From Aquabacterium sp. OR-4 (lineage in GTDB: Bacteria > Pseudomonadota > Gammaproteobacteria > Burkholderiales > Burkholderiaceae_C), in assembly GCF_025290835.2 (NCBI RefSeq), contig NZ_JAOCQD020000001.1, positions 930,001 to 994,000 on the forward strand: a stretch of 64,000 nucleotides of DNA, given 5' to 3'. The notes under the pieces were generated by a model. That model did not search any database. It saw nothing but the letters and a program-made list of their open reading frames with translations, and was not told the DNA's origin. Each line of letters starts with the position of its first letter. Position 1 is the first letter of the stretch. Position numbers and translations under genes: made by a program. This document shows, piece after piece, positions 54,607 through 63,724 of this stretch.

Positions 54607-54687
54607 CCGAATCCAACATCGCAGCGCCGGGTGGTTCTGATCGAACCGCGCCGGCGCTGTGGCTTCCTGACCCGCGTGCGAACCACC

Positions 54688-57600
54688 ATGACCCAGCCAG
54701 CCCTGTTTTCCGACGCCGCCGATGAGCACGACTCCCGCGTCACGGGCCGCCAGGCCGCCACCCCTGCCGCCGCCCCTTCCGCCGCCCCTGACACCCCGGC
54801 CGCGCCCAGCCGCGCCTCGCTGCCGCCGCAGCCGATCAGCGCCGAGGTGCTGGCCGAAAAGTACGCCAAGGGCGACGAGACCACGCTGGATGCGGTGCGC
54901 CAGCGCGTGGCCCGCGCGCTGGCCGAGGCCGAGGCGCCCGAGCAGCGCGCGCTGTGGACGCAGCGTTTTCTGGATGCGCAGCGCCGCGGCTTCGTGCCCG
55001 CCGGGCGCATCAACTCGGCCGCCGGCACGCGCCTGGCGGCCACCCTGATCAACTGCTTCGTGCAGCCGGTGGGTGACTCGATCGCCGTGTCCGAAGACGG
55101 CTTTCCGGGCATCTACACCGCGCTCACCGAAGCTGCCGAGACCATGCGCCGCGGCGGCGGCGTGGGCTACGACTTCTCGCGCATCCGGCCCTCGGGCGCC
55201 TGGGTGGCGCCCACGCAAAGCAGTGCGTCGGGCCCGGTGAGCTACATGCGCGTGTTCGACCGCAGCTGCGAAACGGTTGAATCGGCCGGCGCGCGCCGCG
55301 GCGCGCAGATGGCCGTGCTGCGCTGCGACCACCCCGACATCGAGCGCTTCATCCACGCCAAGGACCAGGGCGATCTGCGCAACTTCAACATCTCGGTCGG
55401 TGTCACCGATGCCTTCATGGCCGCGGTGCAGGCCGACGAGGCGGTTGAACTGGTGCACAAGGCCGAGCCCGGCCCCAAATTGAAGCAAGGCGCCCAGGCC
55501 GCCGAGGGCGGCGACTCGCCTCAGGGCGGCCCGGCGGCCCATCCGGCCTCGGGTGCCTACCAGCGTGCCGACGGCCTGTGGGTCTACCGCCGCGTGAAGG
55601 CCCGCGAGCTGTGGGACCAGATCATGCGCAGCACCTACGACCACGCCGAACCCGGTGTGCTGTTCCTCGACCGCATCAACAGCGACAACAACCTGGGCTA
55701 CTGCGAAACCATCGCGGCCACCAACCCCTGCGCCGAGCAGCCGCTGCCGCCCTACGGCTGCTGCTGCCTGGGCAGCGTCGATCTCACCCACTTCGTGCAG
55801 CGCCCGTTCGAGGCCGACGCGGCCTTTGACGACGCCGGCTTTGCCCAGGTGTGCGCGGTGGCCACGCGCATGCTCGACAACGTGCTCGACGTCACCGTGT
55901 GGCCGCTGCCGCAGCAGCACGAAGAGGCGCGCAACAAGCGCCGCGTGGGCCTGGGCTTCACCGGCCTGGGCGATGCGCTGGTGATGCTGGGCCTGCGCTA
56001 CGACAGCGAGCCGGCCCGCGCGATGGCCCGCCACATCTCGGCCGTGATGCGCGACGCCGCCTATGCGGCCAGCGCCGACCTGGCGGCCGAGCGCGGCGCG
56101 TTCCCGCTGTTCAATGCCGACCTGTACCTGTCGGGCCGCGCCCAGGAGGCCGCCGCAGCGCCGGGCCAGGCCAGCGGCGGCCAGGGCGGCAGCTTCGCGT
56201 CGCGCCTGCCGCAGCCCATCAAGGACAAGATCCGCGCGAACGGCCTGCGCAACAGCCACCTGCTGTCGATCGCCCCCACCGGCACCATCAGCCTGGCCTT
56301 TGCCGACAACGCCAGCAACGGCATCGAGCCGGCCTTCAGCTGGAGCTACCACCGCAAGAAGCGCGAGGCCGACGGCAGCTTCAAGCAGTACAGCGTCGAG
56401 GACCATGCCTGGCGCCTGTACCGCCACCTCAAGGGCGCCGACGCGCCACTGACCGAGGCCTTCGTCACTGCGCTGGAAATGAGCGCCGAGGCCCATGCCA
56501 GCATGGTGGCCGCGGTGGCGCCCTACATCGACACCTCGATCAGCAAGACGGTCAACGTGCCGGCCGACTACCCGTACGAAGACTTCCAGGGCCTGTACCT
56601 GCAGGCCTGGCAAGCGGGCCTCAAGGGCCTGGCCACCTACCGCCCCAACAGCGTGCTGGGCTCGGTGCTGAGCGTGGACGCACCGGCCCCGGCCCCGGCC
56701 GCGGCCGCCACGGCGGCGCCGGTGGCCCAGCCGCAGCCCGCCGCGCCCATGGCGGTGGCCACGCCGGCCGGGCTGGACGGCGCCAACCAGCGCCTGCGGG
56801 TCGAGCGCCTGCCGGCGCCGGTGCTGGCCAGCCTGCGCTGGCCCGGCCGGCCCGAGCTGCCCGGCGGCAATGCCGCCTGGAGCTACCTGATCCAGCATCC
56901 GCACGGTGATTTCGCGCTGTTCGTCGGCGAGATGCCGGCCGAGGCCGGCCCCGATGGCGGCCTGTTCGGCCGCAGCCTGCCGTTTGAGGTGTGGGTCAAC
57001 GGCGCCGAGCAGCCCCGCGGCGTGGGCGCGCTGGCCAAGACCTTGTCGATGGACCTGCGCACCAACGACGCCGCCTGGCTGCGCCTGAAGCTCGACGCCC
57101 TGGCCACCGTGGCCGAGGAGCGCGCCTTCGAGATGCCCTCGCCGCCCGGTGGCGACAAGCGCCTGTACCCCGGCGTGGTGGCCGCCACCGCGGCGGTGAT
57201 CCGCTGGCGCTGCGAACAGCTGGGCGCACTGCAGGAGGGTGGGCCCACACCGGTGGTCGATGCCATGTTCAGCCGCGACGAGCCGCGCACCGGCCCCGAT
57301 GGCACGCTGGCCTGGGGCGTCGACATCGACAACCCGGCCACTGGCGAGCGCTTCACCCTCACGCTGAAGGAGGTGGCGCTGTCCGGGCCCGATGGCGTCG
57401 CGGTCAACCGGCCCTGCGCCATCGGCTTCTCGGGCAACTACCCGCGGGCCTACGACGGCCTGGCACGCCTGCTGTCGCTCGACATGCGGGTGGTTGATCC
57501 GGCCTGGATCGGCATGAAGCTGCGCAAGCTGCTGAACCTGGGCGAGCCGCTGGGCCACTTCATGGCCCGCGTGCCGGGCGAAAAGCGCCAGCAGGTCTGG

Positions 57601-57873
57601 CCCAGCACCGTGGCCTACATCGCGCGCCTGGTGATCCACCGCTACGCCATGCTGGGCGTGCTCGACGAGCAGGGCCTGCCGGTGCAGGCCATGGGCATCC
57701 TGGCCGCACCGGCCGGGCGCCCCGACGCGGCGGCCGACCCCACCGTGGCCAGCCCCGGCGGCATGCCCCCGATGGCCGGCAAGTCCTGCCCCGAGTGCGG
57801 CAACCACACGCTGATCCACAAAGACGGCTGCGAGTTCTGCACCACCTGCGGCTTCGTGGGGCAGTGTGGCTGA
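54688..57873 (+). CDS. nrdJ: Adenosylcobalamin-dependent (class II) ribonucleoside-diphosphate reductase
   Basis: NrdJ makes deoxyribonucleotides using a B12-derived thiyl radical, independent of oxygen. The ATG at 54688 gives 1061 residues. Residues 1-45 are Ala/Pro-rich. The core has [12 protein letters not shown] (redox Cys), [17 protein letters not shown], the active-site [20 protein letters not shown], and [20 protein letters not shown]. After about 670 come a Pro/Ala linker and two related TSCPD-like domains ([20 protein letters not shown] and [16 protein letters not shown] regions). The C-terminal redox tail is [20 protein letters not shown] then CGFVGQCG. The gene is divergent from the helicase and followed by tandem repeats. 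No B12 riboswitch is visible. Confidence 0.95.
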   Translation: MTQPALFSDAADEHDSRVTGRQAATPAAAPSAAPDTPAAPSRASLPPQPISAEVLAEKYAKGDETTLDAVRQRVARALAEAEAPEQRALWTQRFLDAQRRGFVPAGRINSAAGTRLAATLINCFVQPVGDSIAVSEDGFPGIYTALTEAAETMRRGGGVGYDFSRIRPSGAWVAPTQSSASGPVSYMRVFDRSCETVESAGARRGAQMAVLRCDHPDIERFIHAKDQGDLRNFNISVGVTDAFMAAVQADEAVELVHKAEPGPKLKQGAQAAEGGDSPQGGPAAHPASGAYQRADGLWVYRRVKARELWDQIMRSTYDHAEPGVLFLDRINSDNNLGYCETIAATNPCAEQPLPPYGCCCLGSVDLTHFVQRPFEADAAFDDAGFAQVCAVATRMLDNVLDVTVWPLPQQHEEARNKRRVGLGFTGLGDALVMLGLRYDSEPARAMARHISAVMRDAAYAASADLAAERGAFPLFNADLYLSGRAQEAAAAPGQASGGQGGSFASRLPQPIKDKIRANGLRNSHLLSIAPTGTISLAFADNASNGIEPAFSWSYHRKKREADGSFKQYSVEDHAWRLYRHLKGADAPLTEAFVTALEMSAEAHASMVAAVAPYIDTSISKTVNVPADYPYEDFQGLYLQAWQAGLKGLATYRPNSVLGSVLSVDAPAPAPAAAATAAPVAQPQPAAPMAVATPAGLDGANQRLRVERLPAPVLASLRWPGRPELPGGNAAWSYLIQHPHGDFALFVGEMPAEAGPDGGLFGRSLPFEVWVNGAEQPRGVGALAKTLSMDLRTNDAAWLRLKLDALATVAEERAFEMPSPPGGDKRLYPGVVAATAAVIRWRCEQLGALQEGGPTPVVDAMFSRDEPRTGPDGTLAWGVDIDNPATGERFTLTLKEVALSGPDGVAVNRPCAIGFSGNYPRAYDGLARLLSLDMRVVDPAWIGMKLRKLLNLGEPLGHFMARVPGEKRQQVWPSTVAYIARLVIHRYAMLGVLDEQGLPVQAMGILAAPAGRPDAAADPTVASPGGMPPMAGKSCPECGNHTLIHKDGCEFCTTCGFVGQCG

Positions 57874-58136
57874 GGCTGGACGTGAGCCAGCGCCTGCGCG
57901 CTGGCGAACGCCTGCCGAAGCGGCCGGGCATGCCAAGCCCGGCCGTGGGTGCGTGGGCACAGGCTGGACGTGAGCCAGCGCCTGCGCGCTGGCGAACGCC
58001 TGCCGAAGCGGCCGGGCATACCAAGCCCGGCCGTGGGTGCGTGAGCACAGGCTGGACGTGAGCCAGCGCCTGCGCGCTGGCGAACGCCTGCCGAAGCGGC
58101 CGGGCATGCCAAGCCCGGCCGTGGGTGCGTGAGCAC
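57873..58136 (+). repeat. Three tandem 88-bp repeats, each with two perfect hairpins
   Basis: Units start at 57873, 57961 and 58049 with exact 88-base period; only two or three positions differ among copies. Each unit holds GCCAGCGC/GCGCTGGC with a CTGC loop and GGCCGGGC/GCCCGGCC with a seven-base loop (ATGCCAA, ATACCAA in the middle copy). Six stem-loops are thus predicted. The first unit begins on the last base of the nrdJ stop. There are no spacers, so this is not CRISPR, and no T-tract. A role in transcript end formation, mRNA protection or protein binding is possible. Confidence 0.93.
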
Positions 58137-58316
58137 GGGCAGGGGCTGAGCCGGCCGGGCCGGCAAAGCCCCGGATTGCCAGGCCAAGGCCGCGTTGATG
58201 CACCGATCGCCGGCGGGTCGGCGTGTCTCCAATGCAGTCTGGCGCCGTGTCTTCGCAGGCGCCGCTGGCTGGTCGCGCCGTGGTGGTGCGGCCCGGCCGC
58301 CATCAAGGAGACTGCG
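58137..58316 (+). other. Non-coding remainder between the tandem repeats and the glutamate-synthase-like gene
   Basis: Together with the repeats this completes a 443-base gap after nrdJ. The stretch includes CCGGCCGGGCCGG, which can fold. AAGGAG at 58305-58310 is the ribosome-binding site for the next gene. No gene or clear promoter is visible. Confidence 0.5.
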
Positions 58317-60062
58317 ATGCCCGCCTGGCTGATGACGCTCGACCGATTTTTTCCGGTGCGCCTGCTCACGCTGGCGCTGGCCGCCGCCGCCTTTGTGGGC
58401 GGGGCGCTGGCCTGGTGGGCCGGGCAGCCGCGGGCGGGCTGGCTGGCCGTGGCCGGCGCGCTGGGCCTGGCCCAAGGCCTGCGCGATCTGCTGCAGACCC
58501 GCCACGCGCTGCTGCGCAACTATCCGCTGATCGGCCATGTGCGCTTTCTGCTCGAATGGGTGCGGCCCGAGATCCGGCAGTACTTCATCGACAGCGACCG
58601 CGACGCCGTGCCCTTCTCGCGCCAGCAGCGCAGCCTGGTCTACCAGCGCGCCAAGGGCCAGAGCGACAAGCGCCCCTTCGGCACCCAGCTCGATGTCCGG
58701 GCCGACGGCTACGAGTGGATCAACCATTCGGTGGCGCCCAGCCGCATCGCCAGCCACGACTTTCGCGTGCTCATCGGCGGCTCGTCGGGGCCGGATGGCC
58801 GGCCCGGCAGCGGCCGCTGCAGCCAGCCCTACTCGGCCAGCCTGTTCAACATCTCGGCGATGAGCTTCGGCGCGCTGAGCGCCAATGCCATCCTGGCGCT
58901 CAACGGCGGGGCCAAGAAGGGCGGCTTCATGCACGACACCGGCGAGGGCTCGATCAGCGCCCACCACCGCGTGCATGGCGGCGATCTGGTGTGGGAGATC
59001 GGCTCGGGCTACTTCGGCTGCCGCCATGCCGACGGCCGCTTCAGCGCCGAGGCCTTTGCCGCTACCGCGGCCGACAGCCAGGTCAAGCTGATCGAGCTCA
59101 AGCTCAGCCAGGGCGCCAAGCCCGGCCATGGCGGCATGCTGCCGGGCCCCAAGGTCACGCCCGAGATCGCGGCGGCACGCGGTGTGCCGGTGGGCGAGGA
59201 CTGCATCTCGCCGGCCGGCCACAGCGCCTTTGCCACGCCGGTGGAGATGCTGCAGTTCATCGACCGGTTGCGCACGCTGTCGGGCGGCAAGCCGGTGGGC
59301 TTCAAGTTCTGCGTCGGTCACCCGTGGGAATGGTTCGCCATCGCCAAGGCCATGCTCGAGACCGGGCTGCTGCCCGACTTCATCGTGGTCGATGGCGCCG
59401 AGGGCGGCACCGGCGCGGCACCGCTGGAGTTCACCGACCATGTCGGCGCGCCGCTGCAGGAGGGCCTGCGCCTGGTGCACAACACCCTGGTCGGGCTGGA
59501 TCTGCGCGAGCGCATCACGCTGGGCTGCGCCGGCAAGATCGTCAGCGCCTTCGACATCGCGCGCGCCATGGCCCTGGGCGCCGACTGGTGCAACTCGGCG
59601 CGCGGCTTCATGTTTGCGCTGGGCTGCATCCAGGCCCAGCACTGCCACACCGGCGCCTGCCCCACCGGCGTGGCCACGCAAGATGCCGCCCGCGGCCGCG
59701 CGCTGGTGGTGCCCGACAAGATCGAGCGTGTGGCGCGCTTCCACCAGAACACGCTCGAGGCGCTGCGCGAGCTGGTGCAGGCCGCGGGCCTGGGCCATCC
59801 GCGGCAGATCCAGCCGCAGCACATCATGCGGCGCAATGCCGACCACCAGGTGCGTTCGCTCGAAACCGTGCTGCCCACCGTCAAGCCCGGCGCGCTGCTG
59901 GCGGCCATCCGCGGCGAGGCCGACTGGCCGCTGCACGTGTTTGCGCGCTACTGGCACCAGGCCGCGGCGCACAGCTTCCAGCCGGTGCCGGTGGCGGTGC
60001 CGCCCGAGGCCGCCCGCCGCGCCGACAACACCCTGAACACAGGGAAAACGCTGGGCGTTTGA
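58317..60062 (+). CDS. FMN-binding glutamate synthase family protein with membrane anchor
   Basis: Resembles the FMN/synthase domain of glutamate synthase (GOGAT large subunit) without the glutaminase domain. The ATG at 58317 with AAGGAG six bases upstream gives 581 residues. Two N-terminal membrane helices (about 12-55) precede the barrel, unlike true GltB. Motifs include SLFNISAMSFGALSANAILA, GGFMHDTGEGSISAHHRVHG, KPGHGGMLPGPKVTPEIAAA, DFIVVDGAEGGTGAAPLEFT, and the 3Fe-4S-type cluster CIQAQHCHTGACPTGVATQD. The natural reaction of these stand-alone proteins is unclear; electron transfer or amino-acid metabolism is inferred. Confidence 0.9.
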   Translation: MPAWLMTLDRFFPVRLLTLALAAAAFVGGALAWWAGQPRAGWLAVAGALGLAQGLRDLLQTRHALLRNYPLIGHVRFLLEWVRPEIRQYFIDSDRDAVPFSRQQRSLVYQRAKGQSDKRPFGTQLDVRADGYEWINHSVAPSRIASHDFRVLIGGSSGPDGRPGSGRCSQPYSASLFNISAMSFGALSANAILALNGGAKKGGFMHDTGEGSISAHHRVHGGDLVWEIGSGYFGCRHADGRFSAEAFAATAADSQVKLIELKLSQGAKPGHGGMLPGPKVTPEIAAARGVPVGEDCISPAGHSAFATPVEMLQFIDRLRTLSGGKPVGFKFCVGHPWEWFAIAKAMLETGLLPDFIVVDGAEGGTGAAPLEFTDHVGAPLQEGLRLVHNTLVGLDLRERITLGCAGKIVSAFDIARAMALGADWCNSARGFMFALGCIQAQHCHTGACPTGVATQDAARGRALVVPDKIERVARFHQNTLEALRELVQAAGLGHPRQIQPQHIMRRNADHQVRSLETVLPTVKPGALLAAIRGEADWPLHVFARYWHQAAAHSFQPVPVAVPPEAARRADNTLNTGKTLGV

Positions 60063-60122
60063 GTGCCCGGATCCCCCGGCTTGCGGGGGGCAGGCCATCA
60101 TCAATATTCGCTAAAAATGAAC

Positions 60123-60147
60123 CCCAACAATAGCTCCTGTCGTTGGG
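60123..60147 (+). promoter_or_regulatory. Hairpin just before the LuxR-type regulator start
   Basis: CCCAAC (60123-60128) and GTTGGG (60142-60147) form a 6-bp stem whose right arm abuts the ATG at 60151 and contains the only purine-rich SD-like sequence (TTGGGA). The loop holds AGCTCCT, itself complementary to an SD. It might restrain translation. Confidence 0.35.
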
Positions 60148-60150
60148 AAT

Positions 60151-60795
60151 ATGAGAAGCCTGATGCTGGCCACGCGCGATGGTCACACTGGCGCACGCTG
60201 GGCCGCCGCACTGGACGGTGCAGGCCCCTGGCGTGTGCTGATGCCGGTGCATTCGCTGGCCGAGACGCGCCTGATGCTGGGCCGCACGCCGCCCACCCTG
60301 CTGCTGATTGAACCCGCGCTGGTCGACGGCCCGGTGCACGAGCTGCTGCGCACGCTGCAGCTGCGCACGCCCGCTGAGCGCATCCTGACCCTGGTGGTCA
60401 CCGAGCACGAAGACGACACCCGTCTGCTCGACCTGCTGCAGGCCGGCGCCGACAGCATCCTCGCGCGGCCCTTTGACGCGCAGCTGCTGGCCGGCGCCGT
60501 GCACGACGCGCTGGCCGGTGGCGCCGACATCGCGCCCTGGGTGGCGCGACGCCTGCTCGAGCACTTTGGCGTGGGCCAGCCGGCACTGGCCAGCCAGCGG
60601 GTCGAGGAGCTCAGCAACCCGCTGGCGCTGACCGCCGACGAGGGCCAGCTGCTGCGCCGCCTGGCACTGGGCTACCGCCTGGGCGAGCTGGCCCGCGAGG
60701 CCGACGTGAGCGCCCGCGAGCTCACCGCCTGCGTGCGCCGCATCTACCGCAAGATGCAGTGGACGCTGCGCGCCGGCGATCTGCAGCTGGTGTAG
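60151..60795 (+). CDS. LuxR-type regulator with degenerate receiver domain
   Basis: A 214-residue two-domain protein. The N-terminal ~125 residues have the REC-like alpha/beta rhythm (MRSLMLATRDGHTGARWAAA; PTLLLIEPALVDGPVHELLR), but the phospho-acceptor position reads Glu (LLLIEP) instead of Asp and the acidic pair is incomplete. The Lys of the phosphosite is also absent (ILARPF in place of LxKP). The C-terminal HTH (LTADEGQLLRRLALGYRLGE, then ADVSARELTACVRRIYRKMQ) is LuxR/GerE-like. It is likely regulated without phosphorylation. Targets are unknown; a PEP-CTERM gene follows. Confidence 0.8.
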   Translation: MRSLMLATRDGHTGARWAAALDGAGPWRVLMPVHSLAETRLMLGRTPPTLLLIEPALVDGPVHELLRTLQLRTPAERILTLVVTEHEDDTRLLDLLQAGADSILARPFDAQLLAGAVHDALAGGADIAPWVARRLLEHFGVGQPALASQRVEELSNPLALTADEGQLLRRLALGYRLGELAREADVSARELTACVRRIYRKMQWTLRAGDLQLV

Positions 60796-60936
60796 CGGCG
60801 CGGGCCGCCGGGTGGCGGGGGCCTGACGCGCCCCTCATTCCAGGCGGTTACAACAATTTAGGGGTGTCATACAGTCGTCGCCAGGGCGTCATGCAGCCGG
60901 CGATGGTTTCGGCGCGACGGCCCCGGGAGTCAGAAC

Positions 60937-61500
60937 ATGAACAAGTGGATGAGCGCGGCCCTGACCGCTGCCGCGATGATGGCCACCGGCGCGCAGGCCG
61001 CTGGCACTGTGGCCTACACCCAGGTGCAGGGCAGCGCCGGTGTCGTCAACGCCGCACTGGCGGGCGATGGCCTGTTTCCGGCCGACAGCACCTACTGGCA
61101 GACCCAGAGCGCCTGGTGGTTTGGCACGACCGAGGCCGTGACCTTCAGCTTCGATCAGGCCTACAGCCTGAGCGGCGTGACGCTCACCGTCGACAACAAC
61201 GACTTCTACCAGGTGCAGATCTCCAAGGACGGTCTGAGCTGGTCGCAGTACGTCACCATTCTGGCCTTCGAGGGCGCGGTCACCGGAGGCCAGGAAACCT
61301 TCACGCCCAGCGTGGTCACCACCGGCCCCGGCTACAAGTACGCGCGTGTCGTGGCGCTGTTTGGCGACAACGCCTACAGCGTGGGCGAGGTGCAGTTCAC
61401 CGGCGTCAGCGCCGCAGTGCCCGAGCCCACCTCGGCCGCGCTGCTGCTGGCCGGCCTGGTGGGTGTGGGCTTTCTGGCCGGGCGTCGCCGCGCGGTGTGA
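60937..61500 (+). CDS. PEP-CTERM protein with discoidin-like domain
   Basis: The ATG at 60937 gives 187 residues. The signal peptide is [20 protein letters not shown] followed by AAG. The mature domain (FGTTEAVTFSFDQAYSLSGV, TLTVDNNDFYQVQISKDGLS) matches the F5/8 type C/discoidin pattern seen in many PEP-CTERM proteins. The C-terminus is VPEPTSAALLLAGLVGVGFL with AGRRRAV. A strong terminator lies 48 bases downstream. It follows the degenerate-receiver LuxR-type gene by 141 bases. Confidence 0.92.
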   Translation: MNKWMSAALTAAAMMATGAQAAGTVAYTQVQGSAGVVNAALAGDGLFPADSTYWQTQSAWWFGTTEAVTFSFDQAYSLSGVTLTVDNNDFYQVQISKDGLSWSQYVTILAFEGAVTGGQETFTPSVVTTGPGYKYARVVALFGDNAYSVGEVQFTGVSAAVPEPTSAALLLAGLVGVGFLAGRRRAV

Positions 61501-61547
61501 TCGCCGCGGCGGCGGCGGGCCCCATCCGGCCGCCGCGGTCCGCAGGC

Positions 61548-61579
61548 AAAAAAAGGCCGGTCAGTGACCGGCCTTTTTT
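61548..61579. terminator. Bidirectional rho-independent terminator
   Basis: Seven A, GGCCGGTCA, G, TGACCGGCC, six T. The stem is nine GC-rich pairs flanked by A and T tracts. It lies between the convergent PEP-CTERM gene (ends 61500) and GST gene (ends 61628) and can terminate transcription from both. Confidence 0.95.
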
Positions 61580-61627
61580 CATTGGCGGGCGGCCGCGGCA
61601 CATGCCGCGCCGCGCTGGCTCGGCCTC

Positions 61628-62239
61628 TCAGGGCGGCGGTGCGGTGTCGATGAAGCTCGGGCGGGCCGCCAGCTTGAGCGCCAGCCGGGCCAGGTTGGGG
61701 TAGTCGGTGCGCCAGTCGATGTGGGCGAAGCGGAAGTCGAGGTAGGCCAGCGCCACGCCCACCGACACATCGGCCAGAGTGAGGTGGTTGCCACTGCACC
61801 AGGGCTTGTCGCCCAGGCCCAGGCTCATGGCCTTCAGGGCGCTGTGCACGCGGCTCATCTGGCGCTCGATCCAGGCCTCGCTGCGCAGGCCTTCGCGCGG
61901 GGCCCAGGTGGCTTCCAGCCGGGCCAGGATGGCGGCATCGCACACGCCGTCGGCCAGTGCCTCCCAGGTGCGCACTTCCACGCGCTCGCGGCCCGAGGGC
62001 GGGATCAGCTTGCCCACCGGGCTGAGGGTGTCGACGTACTCGACGATCACGCGCGAGTCGAACACCGCCTCGCCGCCTTCCATGATCAGGCAGGGCACCT
62101 TGCCGAGCGGGTTGGACGCCAGGATCGCCTCCTGCCCCCACACGTCTTCCAGCACCAGCTGGTAGTCGAGCTTCTTCTCGGCCATCACGATGCGGACCTT
62201 GCGGACGTAGGGGCTGGTGAGTGATCCGATGAGTTTCAT
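61628..62239 (-). CDS. Glutathione S-transferase family protein
   Basis: A cytosolic thioredoxin-fold GST, 203 residues from the ATG at 62237-62239. The N-terminal domain has MKLIGSLTSPYVRKVRIVMA (Ser9 or Ser6-type active site SPYVRK), NPLGKVPCLI with the cis-Pro, and DSRVIVEYVD with the SNAIL/glutathione-gamma-Glu site. The C-terminal helical domain has the LTLADVSVGVALAYLDFR motif with the N-capping Asp. Its substrate is unknown. Confidence 0.93.
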   Translation of the reverse strand: MKLIGSLTSPYVRKVRIVMAEKKLDYQLVLEDVWGQEAILASNPLGKVPCLIMEGGEAVFDSRVIVEYVDTLSPVGKLIPPSGRERVEVRTWEALADGVCDAAILARLEATWAPREGLRSEAWIERQMSRVHSALKAMSLGLGDKPWCSGNHLTLADVSVGVALAYLDFRFAHIDWRTDYPNLARLALKLAARPSFIDTAPPP

Positions 62240-62353
62240 GTGCTGTTCTGGTTCTGGGCCTGGGGCTTCCCTGTTCGATTCATTCTAGCCAAGGGCCCCT
62301 GCCGGCCACGGGGGCGGGCCATCGGTTCGGGCGGGGTGCGCGCAGTGGCTGAC

Positions 62354-63664
62354 TCAGTGCGGCAGCGTCCAGTCGAGCCGGTCCGGCCGGCCCGGCAGGT
62401 CGAGCGTGGCGGTGGCGGCCGGCGTGCGCGCCAGCACCCGGCCGCGCCGCACCACGGCCAGCCGCGTGGCGCGCAGGCGGATGGCCTCGACCGGCGAGCG
62501 CGCCTGCAGCAGCACGAAGCTGGCCTCGCAGCCCACCGCCAGGCCGTAGCCGGGCAGGCCCAGGATGCGGGCCGGATTCACGGTCACGGCGTCGAAGCAG
62601 GCGCGCATCGCGTCCTGGCTGGTCATCTGCGCCACATGCAGGCCCATGGCCGCCACCTCGAGCATGTCGCCCGAGCCCAGGCTGTACCAGGGGTCCATCA
62701 CGCAGTCGTGGCCGAAGGCCACGTTCACGCCGGCGGCCATCAGCTCGGGCACGCGGGTCATGCCGCGGCGCTTGGGGTAGCTGTCGTGCCGGCCCTGCAG
62801 CGTGATGTTGATCAGCGGGTTGGCCACGGCCTGCACGCCGGCCTCGGCGATCAGCGGCAGCAGCTTGCTGACGTAGTAGTTGTCCATCGAGTGCATCGAG
62901 GTGAGGTGCGAACCGGTGACGCGGCCCTGCAGGCCCAGGCGCTGGGTGTGCCAGGCCAGGGTCTCGATGTGGCGGCTCAGGGGGTCGTCGCTCTCGTCGC
63001 AGTGCATGTCGACGCGCAGGCCGCGCGCGGCGGCCAGCTCGCACAGCAGCTTCACGCTCTCGGCGCCTTGTTCGGCCGTGCGCTCGAAGTGCGGGATGCC
63101 GCCGACCACCTCGACGCCCAGGTCGAGCGCGCGCTTCAGGTTGGCCAGGGCCGTGGCGCTGCGCAGCACGCCGTCCTGCGGAAAGGCCACCAGCTGCAGG
63201 TCGAGGTAGGGCGCGACGCGGCGCTTGACCTCCAGCAGCGCCTGCACGGCCAGCAGGCGGTCGTCGCAGACGTCGACATGGCTGCGGATGGCCAGCAGGC
63301 CGCGGGCCACGGCCCAGTCGCAATAGGCCATGGCGCGTTCGATCAGCGCCTCGGCCGTGAGCAGCGGCTTGAGCTCGCCCCACAGCGCAATGCCCTCCAG
63401 CAGCGTGCCGCTGCGGTTGATGCGCGGCAGGCCGTGGCTGAGCGTGGCGTCCATGTGGAAATGCGCGTCGACGAAGGGCGGGCTCAGCAGCCAGCCTTGC
63501 GCGTCGAGCAGCGTGGTGCCGGCCGGGGGCGTCAGCACCGGGTCGGTCGACTCGCGGATCTCGGCGATGCGGCCGTCGATGGCCAGCAGGTCGACGCCGC
63601 TGCGGCCATCGGGCAAGGTGGCCTGGCGGATCAGCAGCGGCGGCAGGGTCGGCATGGTCGGCAT
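62354..63664 (-). CDS. codA: Cytosine deaminase-like amidohydrolase, variant specificity site
   Basis: Related to E. coli CodA, a metal-dependent deaminase of cytosine and isoguanine. GGAG eight bases before the ATG at 63662-63664 gives 436 residues. Metal and catalytic segments are VDAHFHMDATLS (HxH), MHCDESDDPLSRH (His and catalytic Glu), TGSHLTSMHSMD and FGHDCVMDPWYSLG. In the last segment CodA has FGHDDVFDPWY: the metal-site Asp313 is kept, but Asp314 is Cys and Phe316 is Met. These flank the pyrimidine C5 side in CodA, so a substituted pyrimidine such as 5-methylcytosine is possible. It is divergent from the PhyH-type gene. Confidence 0.88.
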   Translation of the reverse strand: MPTMPTLPPLLIRQATLPDGRSGVDLLAIDGRIAEIRESTDPVLTPPAGTTLLDAQGWLLSPPFVDAHFHMDATLSHGLPRINRSGTLLEGIALWGELKPLLTAEALIERAMAYCDWAVARGLLAIRSHVDVCDDRLLAVQALLEVKRRVAPYLDLQLVAFPQDGVLRSATALANLKRALDLGVEVVGGIPHFERTAEQGAESVKLLCELAAARGLRVDMHCDESDDPLSRHIETLAWHTQRLGLQGRVTGSHLTSMHSMDNYYVSKLLPLIAEAGVQAVANPLINITLQGRHDSYPKRRGMTRVPELMAAGVNVAFGHDCVMDPWYSLGSGDMLEVAAMGLHVAQMTSQDAMRACFDAVTVNPARILGLPGYGLAVGCEASFVLLQARSPVEAIRLRATRLAVVRRGRVLARTPAATATLDLPGRPDRLDWTLPH

Positions 63665-63724
63665 GGATGGGGCTCCTGCGGTGCGGGCATGGCTGGCAAG
63701 GGTATGCGATGGCATCATCAAGCG

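Noticed and set aside
54540..54687. Cobalamin riboswitch before nrdJ
   Set aside because: The gap is only about 150 bases and shows no B12-box-like sequence; a riboswitch would not fit with the divergent helicase start.
57873..58136. CRISPR array
   Set aside because: The 88-bp units are directly contiguous with no unique spacers, and no cas gene is present.
61548..61579. Transposon end or small inverted-repeat element
   Set aside because: The A-tract, GC stem and T-tract between convergent genes are fully explained as a bidirectional terminator.
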